DNA from: Amaricoccus macauensis_A
GTDB taxonomy: Bacteria; Pseudomonadota; Alphaproteobacteria; Rhodobacterales; Rhodobacteraceae
DNA: 64,000 nt
Direction: 5' to 3'
Assembly: GCF_049800915.1 (NCBI RefSeq)
Contig: NZ_JBNAFY010000001.1
Span: 62,001 to 126,000 of the forward strand
Part shown: piece by piece, positions 33,681-42,820 of the stretch
Layout: the number at the start of each line of letters is the position of its first letter
How positions within the stretch are numbered: the first letter of the stretch is position 1
Made by a program: the position numbers and the translations under genes
The notes under the pieces: generated by a model
Told to the model about the DNA's origin: nothing
The model's input: only the letters and a program-made list of their open reading frames with translations
The model's database searches: none

Positions 33681-36233
33681 GTGCTCCGGATCATTACCAG
33701 TTTCTTCGGTTTTCTTTTCAGTTGGGCAGTCATCGGTGCGGTGATGGCGCTCGCCGGTCTCGTTGCGATTTTCATGATTTATGGTCGCGACCTCCCTGAC
33801 CATGCGCAACTCGCACAGTATGAGCCAGCAACGCTGAGCCGCATCTACTCGGGCGAAGGCCTGTTGATGGATGAATTTGCGCGCGAGCGTCGGATCTTCA
33901 CACCCATCGACGAGATCCCCGACACATTGAAGCAGGCGTTCATCAGTGCCGAGGACAAGAACTTCTACGACCATCACGGGTTCGATCCGATCGGTATCGC
34001 GGTGGCCATCAGAGATGCCGCCCGCGGACAGCGGCTTCGCGGCGCTTCCACGATCACTCAGCAGGTCATGAAGAACTTTCTTCTGACCGGGGATCGCTCC
34101 GGGGAGCGTAAAGTCAAGGAAATCATTCTTGCGACACGGCTTGAGGCCACGCTCAGCAAGGACGAAATCCTTGAACTCTACCTTAACGAGATTTTTCTCG
34201 GGCAGAATTCGTACGGTGTCACCGCGGCTGCACAGTCGTATTTCGCGAAGCCACTCGATGAGCTCACTTTGGCGGAGATCGCTTATCTCGCGGCGCTTCC
34301 GCAAGCACCGAGCAACCTGCATCCGGTGCGTCAGAAGGATAGGGCTGTCGCGCGTCGGAACTACGTTCTCGACCAGATGCGCGAGAATGGCTATGTCTCG
34401 GGCGAAGCTGCCGAGGCAGCGAAGGCCGAAGATCTTCTGACGGTGCAGGGTGGCCATATTGCCTCGGCGCGCAGTCAGATGCCGCCGCGTGACTATTTTA
34501 CGGATGAGATCCGGCGCGAACTTTCCTCCAGTTTGGGAGATGAAGAGCTCTTTACCGGAGGCCTGACGATCCGGGCCAGCGTCAATCCGGAGTATCAGGA
34601 AGCTGCTGTTCGTGCCCTCCGCGAGGGGCTTGAGGAATACGACAGGGGAACGGGAATCTATCGCGGCCCGGCCGCAACGATAGACCCGGAGAAATTCGAT
34701 CCCATCGCCGAAGAGACCTGGCGCCGTGCGATCTCCGCAACCCGCGTGGCGCGCGATATAGATGGGTGGTATCCTGCAGTCGTTCTGGGTATCGGAGAAA
34801 CTTCCGTGCGCATCGGAATTGAGGGCATCCCGGAGGATGAAGACGGCCACTACCTGACTTTTGCGGATGCAAGTTGGGCTCGGGTGAAGACTGACTCTGG
34901 CCGTTATCGCGCAGCGACTGGTCCCGATGACATGTGGGATGTGGGCGATGTGGTTTTTGTGGAGAATATTGCGGACGAGGGCGCTGAAGAACCAGAGTGG
35001 TCCTATCGTCAGATTCCAGGCATCCAGGGCGGTTTCGTGGCCATGGATACCCAAACAGGTCGTGTGCTCGCCATGCAGGGCGGCTTTTCTTACCAGTCGA
35101 GCGTTTTCAATCGCGCAACACAGGCTCTCCGTCAGCCAGGGTCATCGTTCAAGCCGTTTGTCTATGCCGCTGCTCTGGACAACGGCTACAGCCCCGCGAC
35201 GATCGTTGTTGACGCGCCTGTAGAGGTCGAGACGGCGCAGGGAGTTTGGCGTCCACAGAATGCATCCGAACGCTACTACGGTCCGGCTCCGATCCGCACC
35301 GGTTTGGAGCAGTCGCGGAACCTCATGACTATCCGCATCGCGCAGGATGTGGGTATGAGCACGGTTGCGGAATACGCCGAACGGTTCGGGGTCTATGACG
35401 ACATGCCGAACCTGATTTCCTATTCGCTGGGTGCAGGTGAAACGACCCTCTACAAGATGGTGGCGGCCTACGCCATGTTTGCGAATGGCGGCATGCGTGT
35501 CGAACCGACGCTGGTGGATCGTGTACAGAACCGCTACGGCGAGACGATCTACCGTCATGATCAGCGCAACTGTATCGATTGTGAAGCGGACGTTTTGGCT
35601 CTGGCATCCGCTCCAAAAATCGAAAGCGAGGCTGAGCGCATCATGGATGCGATCACTGCCTACCAGATCACCTCCATGCTGCGCGGCGCAGTTAGTCGTG
35701 GGACGAGCCGTGCAGCCGTTGGGTCTCTCGGGCTCAACCTTGCGGGCAAGACCGGCACAACCAACGATGCCAAAGATGTCTGGTATGTCGGCTACAGCCC
35801 CCGGATCGCCGCGGGTTGCTACATGGGGTACGACGCTCCGACCCCACTTGGGCGATCGGCCTTTGGGGGAACCCTCTGTGCGCCGGTCTTCGCAGAATTC
35901 ATCAAGGTGGTGATGGAGGGGCAGGGGCCGGTGAAGTGGCCGGTACCGCCCGGAGGTTACTTCATCAATATCGACCGCTCTACAGGCCAGCGGCTTGCAG
36001 ACAATGCAAGCGGGCCGAGTGTTCAGACCGAGTACATCAAGGATGGTCAGCAGACGATTGTTGGCGGCTACGGTCAGACTGTTGATGGCGGTTGGCGCAT
36101 GGGCGCGGACGTACCCCTTCAGCAAGGCGTAAGCCGGGCTGCGGTCGAGCGCGTCCAGGTGCGGGGCGGCGGAACGAAGGTATTGCCCAGCAATCCCTCC
36201 CTTGGCTCCATGTCGAGTGGTGGGCTTTACTAG
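33681..36233 (+). CDS. mrcA: class A penicillin-binding protein 1A
   Basis: Bifunctional peptidoglycan glycosyltransferase and transpeptidase, 850 residues, anchored in the inner membrane by one N-terminal helix (about 5-33). The GT51 domain (about 60-240) shows AEDKNFYDHHG and GASTITQQVMKN. The transpeptidase domain (about 430-790) has SSFK (active-site serine), SRN and KTGT motifs. No ATG lies near the membrane anchor. GTG 33681 gives the N-terminus expected for the family, although its ribosome site is weak. prfB follows 166 bp downstream. Confidence 0.92.
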   Translation: MLRIITSFFGFLFSWAVIGAVMALAGLVAIFMIYGRDLPDHAQLAQYEPATLSRIYSGEGLLMDEFARERRIFTPIDEIPDTLKQAFISAEDKNFYDHHGFDPIGIAVAIRDAARGQRLRGASTITQQVMKNFLLTGDRSGERKVKEIILATRLEATLSKDEILELYLNEIFLGQNSYGVTAAAQSYFAKPLDELTLAEIAYLAALPQAPSNLHPVRQKDRAVARRNYVLDQMRENGYVSGEAAEAAKAEDLLTVQGGHIASARSQMPPRDYFTDEIRRELSSSLGDEELFTGGLTIRASVNPEYQEAAVRALREGLEEYDRGTGIYRGPAATIDPEKFDPIAEETWRRAISATRVARDIDGWYPAVVLGIGETSVRIGIEGIPEDEDGHYLTFADASWARVKTDSGRYRAATGPDDMWDVGDVVFVENIADEGAEEPEWSYRQIPGIQGGFVAMDTQTGRVLAMQGGFSYQSSVFNRATQALRQPGSSFKPFVYAAALDNGYSPATIVVDAPVEVETAQGVWRPQNASERYYGPAPIRTGLEQSRNLMTIRIAQDVGMSTVAEYAERFGVYDDMPNLISYSLGAGETTLYKMVAAYAMFANGGMRVEPTLVDRVQNRYGETIYRHDQRNCIDCEADVLALASAPKIESEAERIMDAITAYQITSMLRGAVSRGTSRAAVGSLGLNLAGKTGTTNDAKDVWYVGYSPRIAAGCYMGYDAPTPLGRSAFGGTLCAPVFAEFIKVVMEGQGPVKWPVPPGGYFINIDRSTGQRLADNASGPSVQTEYIKDGQQTIVGGYGQTVDGGWRMGADVPLQQGVSRAAVERVQVRGGGTKVLPSNPSLGSMSSGGLY

Positions 36234-36399
36234 AGCAACCGATAATTCTCGAAGCACGTCCGACTGCAAGGGTTGCCCTGCCTTTTTCGCTCCGTGCCAC
36301 CCCCTTTACCCGGGTTTGCGGGGCAGTTAGAACATCTGCTACCCCGATGCACGGTCCTCCATGGCCGTAATCCTAATCTTGAAATGATTGCGAAGGCCC

Positions 36400-37527
36400 A
36401 TGCGCGCAGAAACCGAACAACAGGTCGCCGAAATCGAGAAATCCCTCGAACTCCTGCGCCAGCGCATGGATTGGGACACCGCAGAACACAGACTCGAAGA
36501 ATTCAATGCGATGTCGGAAGATCCGGAACTATGGAACGATCCTGCGCGGGCCCAGTCGCTCATGCGGGATCGTCAGATGCTCTCGGATGCGATCGACACC
36601 TATCGCTCGCTTGCCCAAGAGCTTGAGGACCAGCAAGAGCTGATCGGTCTTGGCGAGGCCGAGAACGACCAAGAGGTGGTCAAAGAAGCTGAAGCGGCAA
36701 TACGTACTCTTCGGGAACGTGCCGCACAAAAGGAACTGGAGGCCCTCCTGGATCAGGAGGCGGATTCTAATGATACGTTCCTCGAGATCAATGCAGGTGC
36801 TGGTGGCACCGAGAGCTGCGACTGGGCTGCCATGCTCGCCCGGATGTACGTGCGGTGGGCCGAAAAGCGTGGCTACAAGGTGGAGCTTATATCCGAAAGC
36901 CCGGGAGACGAGGCCGGCATCAAGTCCGTCACCTACCAGATCAAGGGTCACAACGCGTACGGTTGGCTGAAATCTGAGTCCGGTGTTCATCGGCTGGTGC
37001 GTATTTCGCCTTTTGATGCTGCTGCCAAGCGTCACACGTCCTTTTCCTCGGTCTGGGTCTATCCGGTGGTTGATGAAAATATCGAGATTGACGTCAACCC
37101 GGCCGATATCCGAGTGGACACATATCGATCGTCCGGAGCAGGTGGCCAGCACGTCAACACCACCGACTCTGCGGTGCGTATCACGCATATGCCTACGGGC
37201 ATCGTCGTGACTTCGTCGGAAAAATCTCAGCACCAGAACCGCGCGAACGCCATGGCGGCGCTGAAATCGCGTCTCTACGAAATGGAACTGCGCAAGCGCA
37301 ACGAGGCAATCACGGCGGCCCACGAGGCCAAGGGCGATGCCGGGTGGGGCAACCAGATCCGCTCCTATGTCCTACAGCCCTACCAGATGGTAAAGGACTT
37401 GCGGACAAACGAGGAAACCTCCGACACCAAAGGCGTGCTCGATGGCGATCTCGACGCGTTCATGGCTGCGGCACTCGCGCTTCAGGTCTCGGGCAAGAGT
37501 CGCGCGGAGGCGCAGGCCGTAGACTGA
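36400..37527 (+). CDS. prfB: peptide chain release factor 2
   Basis: Terminates translation at UGA and UAA; 375 residues. The stop-codon recognition tripeptide SPF is at 203-205 and the catalytic GGQ at 248-250. The frame is continuous, without the in-frame UGA and programmed +1 shift that autoregulates prfB in many bacteria. ATG 36400 has GAAGG close upstream. It is downstream of the PBP gene, the usual order in alphaproteobacteria. Confidence 0.96.
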   Translation: MRAETEQQVAEIEKSLELLRQRMDWDTAEHRLEEFNAMSEDPELWNDPARAQSLMRDRQMLSDAIDTYRSLAQELEDQQELIGLGEAENDQEVVKEAEAAIRTLRERAAQKELEALLDQEADSNDTFLEINAGAGGTESCDWAAMLARMYVRWAEKRGYKVELISESPGDEAGIKSVTYQIKGHNAYGWLKSESGVHRLVRISPFDAAAKRHTSFSSVWVYPVVDENIEIDVNPADIRVDTYRSSGAGGQHVNTTDSAVRITHMPTGIVVTSSEKSQHQNRANAMAALKSRLYEMELRKRNEAITAAHEAKGDAGWGNQIRSYVLQPYQMVKDLRTNEETSDTKGVLDGDLDAFMAAALALQVSGKSRAEAQAVD

Positions 37528-37556
37528 TCCCCGGCAGGCATGTGCAGGGGAGCGGT

Positions 37557-38786
37557 TTACTTGGAGCCGGTTTCCGAGGGCTCAACTTGGTACGGTAGGA
37601 GCAAAGAAAATCGGTTTCCCCCAGGCTCGGGTTCTACGCTAAGTCTCCCACCATGTGCTGCAGCTATCTGCGATGCAATGTGCAAACCTAGGCCGATGCC
37701 CTTCGTCGTAGCCGTATCGCCCCTGACATAGGGGTCAAAAATACCATGCCGGATCCGATCCGGAATCGGCTTGCCGTCACTGATTACATCGATCTGGATC
37801 GAGGACGATTGTGTCACCGCACGTATGAGGATTCGGCCATTCGGATCTCCATGTGATACGGCATTTGTCAGCAAGTTGGACAGGAGTTGTCCGATCTTGC
37901 CGGAATCTCCTGTCACCCATTCGGGCAGATCGAGATACTTCTCAACCTGCCTGCGCGATGCAAGTTCCACTTCCGTGGCGACGGATTCAATTACACTTTT
38001 TAGAGCAACCTTAGGCGCGATATTCAGTGTCATCGGGCCGCCGAGCCGGCCCCGTGTAAAATCTTCCAGATTGTCGATCAGAGATGACATGCGAAAAAGA
38101 ATACCCTGCAACTCTACCATCGCACACTGAGGGTCCTTCAACTTGCCATCGGCCATCAGGCGGAGACCCGAAGTGAGTGCAGCAACCGGATTGCGCAGAT
38201 CATGTCCAACTACGGCAATGAATTCCTCGCGCAGTTTGGCGATCTCGCGGGCACTTACCAGCGCGGTCCGGCTGCGATCGAGTTGTGTTGCCAGATCCAA
38301 ATTGATTCCGATGAACTCGGCACAAAGCTGGAAAAGGCCAATGACTTGTGCTGTCGAGACCTTGCGCGGTTGCGGGTCCAATGCGCAGAGGGTGCCAAAG
38401 AAGGAGCCGTCAGGAAGTTGGATCGGGACCGAAATATAGCTTCGAAATCCGTACAGCGCCGGAATGAAATGATCACGCCACGCTTCGTCGGCAGCCACGT
38501 CATTGATTACGACAAGATCCCCGCTCTTCCTTATGAGGTCGCAAATTGTCGTCTCGATTGGAATCTCGTCACCGGGACCAAGACCGAATGCAAGTTCGTC
38601 GCGAGAAGCGCAGGCTACCCAGCGATCTGTCGTCACGCGAGCAATGGCTGCAAATCCCATGCCGGCCGCCTGCGAGCAGATATCGAGAATGACTGGTACG
38701 CGCGCCATCGATTGCACGCGTTGGATATCGCTCTGGAAATCAACTGATTGCGGGTCTGAGAGGTTCAAGACGTCGGATGCTGGCAT
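37557..38786 (-). CDS. GAF-domain sensor histidine kinase
   Basis: Cytoplasmic sensor kinase of 409 residues, with no membrane segment. A GAF domain (about 25-165) precedes the dimerisation helix with phospho-acceptor H195 in VVGHDLRNPV. The ATP-binding domain has the N box QLLSNLLTNAVSHG and G box GIGLGLHIAS. The best ATG is 38786. No response regulator gene is adjacent, so it is an orphan kinase here. It lies 30 bp from prfB tail-to-tail and may be unrelated to the flagellar genes nearby. Confidence 0.9.
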   Translation of the reverse strand: MPASDVLNLSDPQSVDFQSDIQRVQSMARVPVILDICSQAAGMGFAAIARVTTDRWVACASRDELAFGLGPGDEIPIETTICDLIRKSGDLVVINDVAADEAWRDHFIPALYGFRSYISVPIQLPDGSFFGTLCALDPQPRKVSTAQVIGLFQLCAEFIGINLDLATQLDRSRTALVSAREIAKLREEFIAVVGHDLRNPVAALTSGLRLMADGKLKDPQCAMVELQGILFRMSSLIDNLEDFTRGRLGGPMTLNIAPKVALKSVIESVATEVELASRRQVEKYLDLPEWVTGDSGKIGQLLSNLLTNAVSHGDPNGRILIRAVTQSSSIQIDVISDGKPIPDRIRHGIFDPYVRGDTATTKGIGLGLHIASQIAAAHGGRLSVEPEPGGNRFSLLLPYQVEPSETGSK

Positions 38787-39003
38787 GAGACAGGATGAGC
38801 AGACTACGCACGGACGTAAGATAAAATGCGAGACTACACGGAAGAGCAATGCCAATACAGTTCAAATGCAATGGTCGTCCTAGGAAGCGGGATCTTCATT
38901 ACTTTCGATCGTGAAGCCCAGAGAGTTGCTATGTCGCAGCGAGTCGCATTAGAATTCTCGCATACGAACGGTATCAATACCGGCGATAGGGAGAACAAGA
39001 CTG

Positions 39004-39798
39004 ATGTCCGTCACAACAGGCGAGGCGGTCTCGCACAAGCGTCCGCAGATACGTCAAATCACCACAAGTGATGTCCACGCTGCGCTGCTCCAAGGGTGGG
39101 CCGACTTTCGTGCGGCGCCGAATTTTGGCCTGTTCTTCGGCGGAATATATGCAATCGCCGGGATTTTCATTTTGCTTCAGTTGATGGCCTGGAACCAGCC
39201 GCTCTGGATTATTCCGTTGGCCTGCGCGTTTCCCATCATCGGTCCGTTCGTGGCCCTGGGTCTTTATGAGGTGAGTCGCCGTCGCGAAGAGAACATTCCA
39301 CTCGTATGGGGCGAGGTGCTCAGCGCACTCTGGGGGCAGCGCAATGGTCAGATGCCGTTCATGGCCTTTATCGTTCTTGCGGCCTTCATGGTGTGGATCT
39401 GGTTTGCGCGGCTTCTGGTCGCTGTCATTTTAGGCCGCATGAGTTTTGCAGTTTATTCCGACTTCAATATTCTTTTCACGACCGGAAGTGGTCTGACGCT
39501 TCTGTTCTTCGGCACGCTTGTCGGGTTCATTATCGCTTTCTGTATCTTCTCATTCACGGTGATGGCCCTACCGCTTCTTCTGGACAGGGACATCGATTTC
39601 GTGACGGCAATGATTACAAGCGTAGATACGGTGAAGGCAAACCCGAGGCCGATGTTGACTTGGGCCTGGATCGTCGCAGCAACTCTCATCATTGCAATGA
39701 TCCCGTTCTTCCTCGGCCTGATCATTGCCCTGCCTGTGCTGGGCCATGGCACGTGGCACCTTTATCGCAAGGCCATCGCAGAAGAGAACATAGAATAA
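39004..39798 (+). CDS. DUF2189 integral membrane protein
   Basis: A 264-residue inner-membrane protein with about six hydrophobic segments. The opening region IRQITTSDVHAALLQGWADF and the helix pairs match DUF2189, a family common in alphaproteobacteria and without a defined role. The start is supported by GGGAG upstream of ATG 39004. It is divergent from the kinase gene. Confidence 0.85.
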   Translation: MSVTTGEAVSHKRPQIRQITTSDVHAALLQGWADFRAAPNFGLFFGGIYAIAGIFILLQLMAWNQPLWIIPLACAFPIIGPFVALGLYEVSRRREENIPLVWGEVLSALWGQRNGQMPFMAFIVLAAFMVWIWFARLLVAVILGRMSFAVYSDFNILFTTGSGLTLLFFGTLVGFIIAFCIFSFTVMALPLLLDRDIDFVTAMITSVDTVKANPRPMLTWAWIVAATLIIAMIPFFLGLIIALPVLGHGTWHLYRKAIAEENIE

Positions 39799-39803
39799 GG
39801 GAT

Positions 39804-39832
39804 GCGCAGGTCGGGAAAGTCCCGATCTGCGT
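39804..39832. terminator. bidirectional terminator between DUF2189 gene and fliG
   Basis: A 13-bp stem with G-U pairs (GCGCAGGTCGGGA with TCCCGATCTGCGT) and an AAG loop sits between two convergent genes. T-runs are weak on both sides. Confidence 0.75.
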
Positions 39833-39843
39833 CCTTAATCCAT

Positions 39844-40980
39844 TCAGGTAGGCAGTTCTATATCTAGCAAGTTGATCGTCCCGCGCTTGGACATATCGAG
39901 TATGATCTTCGACAGTTCGATCTGCGCGGCTTCGCCTTCCTTGAGCGGAACAGGCTGCATTGCGTCGAGGTCCTCGCGGAAGCGTTCGGCAAGACGGCGG
40001 GGAAGGGAGGAAAGCAGGAACTCTACCGAGGGGCTCTCCTGAGCGACCCCGCGATTGAGCGCCTTGAGGAGTTCCTCCTCGTCCATCTCGCGCAATACCG
40101 CGGCGACGTCGCGGGAATTGAGACGAACCGCAATATCTTCGAAGGTAAACATCGTTCGTTGAACTTCTGCCGCAAGGACTTCGTTCTTGTTTTCGAGGAA
40201 TTCCATGAATGCGTCGCGGACTTCGCTGGAGATGTTGTTCATCAGGCCGGCGATCAGTTCTGCCGGTCGGCGCTTGGACATCGAGCTCTGCAGCGTGACG
40301 AGGAAATCGCGCTCGATCGCCTGCTGCATCGCCATCGAGACTCGCTTGTCCATACTTGGCACACGGGCGAGGCGAAGAACGACCTGCTGAGCGAAATCCC
40401 TATCGATCTCGGCAAGAACGGAAGCCGCAATATCAGCACGCAGTTCTGTAACGATGACTGCGACAGTCTGAGGGTGCTCGGCTGCGAGGAATGTAGCAAG
40501 GGCCTTGATAGGGGCTGCATTGAGACGTTCCCAAACGCCTCTACCCTTGGTTTGGGGCAGGGTGCCGAGAATTCGGTCAATCTCCGCATCCGGAATCAAG
40601 CCACTGAGAAGTTCCCGCGTGACCCGCGCGCCGCCGGAAAGTTCAAGCCCGGATGTAAGCTGCTCAAGAAACTCAATAATGACTGCGTCCAGTACGTCTT
40701 GGCCAATCTTACCGAGTTGGCCAAGCGTTCGGACAATACGCTCCATATCTTCTTCCGATATGTCCTGAAGAACTGTCGAAGCCATTTCGGGCCCAATAGC
40801 CGTCAGGACAATTGCAGCCTTCTGGATGAGCGAGAGGTGAGCAGCGGCCGACTTCTGCTTTTGTTCGGCCAATTCGGTCGATGGTAGCTGGGACTGCACG
40901 GATTTACGGGCGAGCTTTAGCGCGTCCGGTCTGTCCGGAAGAGTCACCAGTGCAGTTTGACCGCTGTCTTGCTCGCTCAT
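39844..40980 (-). CDS. fliG: flagellar motor switch protein FliG
   Basis: Rotor protein that couples the MS ring to the C ring and contacts the stator; 378 residues. The N-terminal domain (from about 50, LIQKAAIVLTAIGPE) binds FliF. The middle domain holds EHPQTVAVIVTEL, close to the EHPQ motif that contacts FliM. The C-terminal charged torque helix lies around 300-340. About 45 extra residues precede the usual start. It is the last gene of the fliF operon and overlaps fliP by ATGA. Confidence 0.95.
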   Translation of the reverse strand: MSEQDSGQTALVTLPDRPDALKLARKSVQSQLPSTELAEQKQKSAAAHLSLIQKAAIVLTAIGPEMASTVLQDISEEDMERIVRTLGQLGKIGQDVLDAVIIEFLEQLTSGLELSGGARVTRELLSGLIPDAEIDRILGTLPQTKGRGVWERLNAAPIKALATFLAAEHPQTVAVIVTELRADIAASVLAEIDRDFAQQVVLRLARVPSMDKRVSMAMQQAIERDFLVTLQSSMSKRRPAELIAGLMNNISSEVRDAFMEFLENKNEVLAAEVQRTMFTFEDIAVRLNSRDVAAVLREMDEEELLKALNRGVAQESPSVEFLLSSLPRRLAERFREDLDAMQPVPLKEGEAAQIELSKIILDMSKRGTINLLDIELPT

Positions 40981-41720
40981 GGCGCATAACTCCTAACCAA
41001 AGCGCCCGCCAGCAGACTCCATCCGTCGGCTACGACGAAGAATGCCAGCTTGAAGGGGAGTGAGACGATGGCGGGCGGGACCATCATCATCCCCATAGAC
41101 ATCAGGATTGCTGCAATTACCAAGTCGATGACGAGAAATGGCAGGAAGAGCAGGAAGCCGATCTCAAAGCCACGCTGTATCTCGCTCAGCATGAATGCCG
41201 GGATCAGCGTTGAAAGCGGGACGTCTTCCTCGGCGTTCCGTTCCGGTGCAACGTCTTCAAGAAGCTCAACTACATCCGGATCGGCCCGAGCGCTCATGAA
41301 CACGCGAAACGGTGCCATGGTCGGGGCGAAGGCCTGTTCCGGGGTCAATTCGCCTTCAATCATGGGCTCCACGCCGGCTTGCCATGCCTGATCGAACACG
41401 GGTTCCATCACGAAATAGGTCAAAAAGAGCGCGAGGCTGATGAGCATCATGTTTGGCGGTGCCTGTGTTACGCCAATTGCTTGTCGCAGGATTGACAAGA
41501 CAGTGACCATGAACGGAAAGCAGGTCACCATGATTGCCAGACCAGGTGCGAGGCTCAGGAGCGTGATCAGGATCAGGATCTGAACCGTTCGCAAGCTGAA
41601 AGAATCCCCGTCTCCGAAATCGACGGCGATTTGCTGCGCAAATCCTGCCTGGGGCCAGAGCAAGGCGATTGCTGCCATCCCTGCCGCGCAGTAGAGAGCC
41701 GTCTGGAAACGGGTGATCAT
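40977..41720 (-). CDS. fliP: flagellar export apparatus protein FliP
   Basis: Core channel component of the flagellar type III export gate, 247 residues. A cleavable signal peptide (about 1-28) and four membrane helices are present, including VTCFPFMVTVLSILRQAIG and the late FEIGFLLFLPFLVIDLVIA. I chose ATG 41720; a TTG three codons earlier is less likely. It lies between fliN and fliG in the operon. Confidence 0.95.
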   Translation of the reverse strand: MITRFQTALYCAAGMAAIALLWPQAGFAQQIAVDFGDGDSFSLRTVQILILITLLSLAPGLAIMVTCFPFMVTVLSILRQAIGVTQAPPNMMLISLALFLTYFVMEPVFDQAWQAGVEPMIEGELTPEQAFAPTMAPFRVFMSARADPDVVELLEDVAPERNAEEDVPLSTLIPAFMLSEIQRGFEIGFLLFLPFLVIDLVIAAILMSMGMMMVPPAIVSLPFKLAFFVVADGWSLLAGALVRSYAP

Positions 41721-41817
41721 GGTTTTCAAGCCGCTCGATTGAGGTCTGTGTTGCTTTCAGACTCTTGTCTCATCATGTCTATCTCGGGCCGCCAGTTCTG
41801 CTTTACTGGAGCGGAGA

Positions 41818-42225
41818 CTAGATTTCGTTTGAGATATCAGCCACCTCCGTGAGCCGGACTCCAAGCTTCCCGCTTGATTCACCGATTTCTTGCAGCTCGC
41901 CACGCGCAATCAGCTTGTCGCCGATGTAGAGTTCAACCGGATCATCGACGCTCGAATCGAGCGGCAGAACCGAATCCCTGCGCAGTTCAACAAGTTCGCT
42001 TACAAGTGGCCTGGCTTTTCCGACCGAGATCGTCACCTCTATGGGAACTCCAAGGAAGGCACCCGCACGGGCGGAGGCCCCGGATTTTTCCGGTTGCCCC
42101 GTACTCGTCGCCGGGGTTGCCTGCTGTTGCAGTTGCGTGGAAGCGGGATCGGCATCCGCCGCGACCGTTTCCGCATTACCCTCTGTTCCGGGCAGGTCTG
42201 GTTCAGGCGTATCCGCGTCGCTCAT
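41818..42225 (-). CDS. fliN: flagellar motor switch protein FliN
   Basis: C-ring protein of 135 residues. The C-terminal SpoA domain (about 55-132) contains VPIEVTISVGKARPLVSEL and VELYIGDKLIARGEL, diagnostic of FliN. The first 50 residues are low complexity. Its start overlaps the end of fliH by 23 bp. A 97-bp gap separates it from fliP. Confidence 0.95.
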   Translation of the reverse strand: MSDADTPEPDLPGTEGNAETVAADADPASTQLQQQATPATSTGQPEKSGASARAGAFLGVPIEVTISVGKARPLVSELVELRRDSVLPLDSSVDDPVELYIGDKLIARGELQEIGESSGKLGVRLTEVADISNEI

Positions 42226-42820
42226 CTCTCAAGTCCCCGTTGTCCTGACTAAAATGGCTGGAGATCACCTCCCGGATCCGGTCAATACAGGTTTCCATAT
42301 CAAGGTGATCGTAGCCCTGGTCCCAGAATATCTGGGCTTCTCTGGGAAGCAGCTCCGGTGCTTCATCTATCTCTGCAGTTATCTCGCGCTCCTCAACCAT
42401 GCGGTTAAGCGGAGCGGCTAGCTCGGAAGAGCAGCGGATGCGTGGTTTGGCTGCAGGCACGCTTTCGATCGCTTCGGTAACGATCCGACCGATTTCATTC
42501 ACCATTCCTGCGTCGGCCAAGCTTGGAGCGATCGCGCGAACGACTGCTTCGATAAGCGGAGCTACCGTGGCCGAAACATGCATGCGGGCAGCTTCGTTTG
42601 TCATGCCCGCGTCATTGAGCGCTTCGACAAGTTCGCTGGTCAGTCGACTTTGTTCGGAAAGATAAGTTTCGGTAGCCGCGCCTTGGCCGGCCAGAAAACC
42701 TTCTTCATACCCCTGCGCTCGGGCCTGATCGATGCGTGCCTCGAGCGCTGCGTCGCCGTTGCTTGTGGATGACCCGGCCGCTGTCGCCGGATCAAATTCT
42801 TGCAGACGAAAGTTGCTCAT
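42203..42820 (-). CDS. fliH: FliH-like flagellar export regulator
   Basis: A 205-residue protein expected to bind and restrain the export ATPase FliI. It shows the FliH pattern: a helical N-half containing GYEEGFLAGQ and a mixed C-terminal domain (about 85-190). Sequence identity in this family is low, so the assignment rests on pattern plus position between fliF and fliN. It starts at the fliF stop (TAATG). Confidence 0.85.
   Translation of the reverse strand: MSNFRLQEFDPATAAGSSTSNGDAALEARIDQARAQGYEEGFLAGQGAATETYLSEQSRLTSELVEALNDAGMTNEAARMHVSATVAPLIEAVVRAIAPSLADAGMVNEIGRIVTEAIESVPAAKPRIRCSSELAAPLNRMVEEREITAEIDEAPELLPREAQIFWDQGYDHLDMETCIDRIREVISSHFSQDNGDLRDERRGYA

Noticed and set aside
36400..36500. 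Programmed +1 frameshift in prfB
   Set aside because: The frame is continuous with no in-frame stop near the start.
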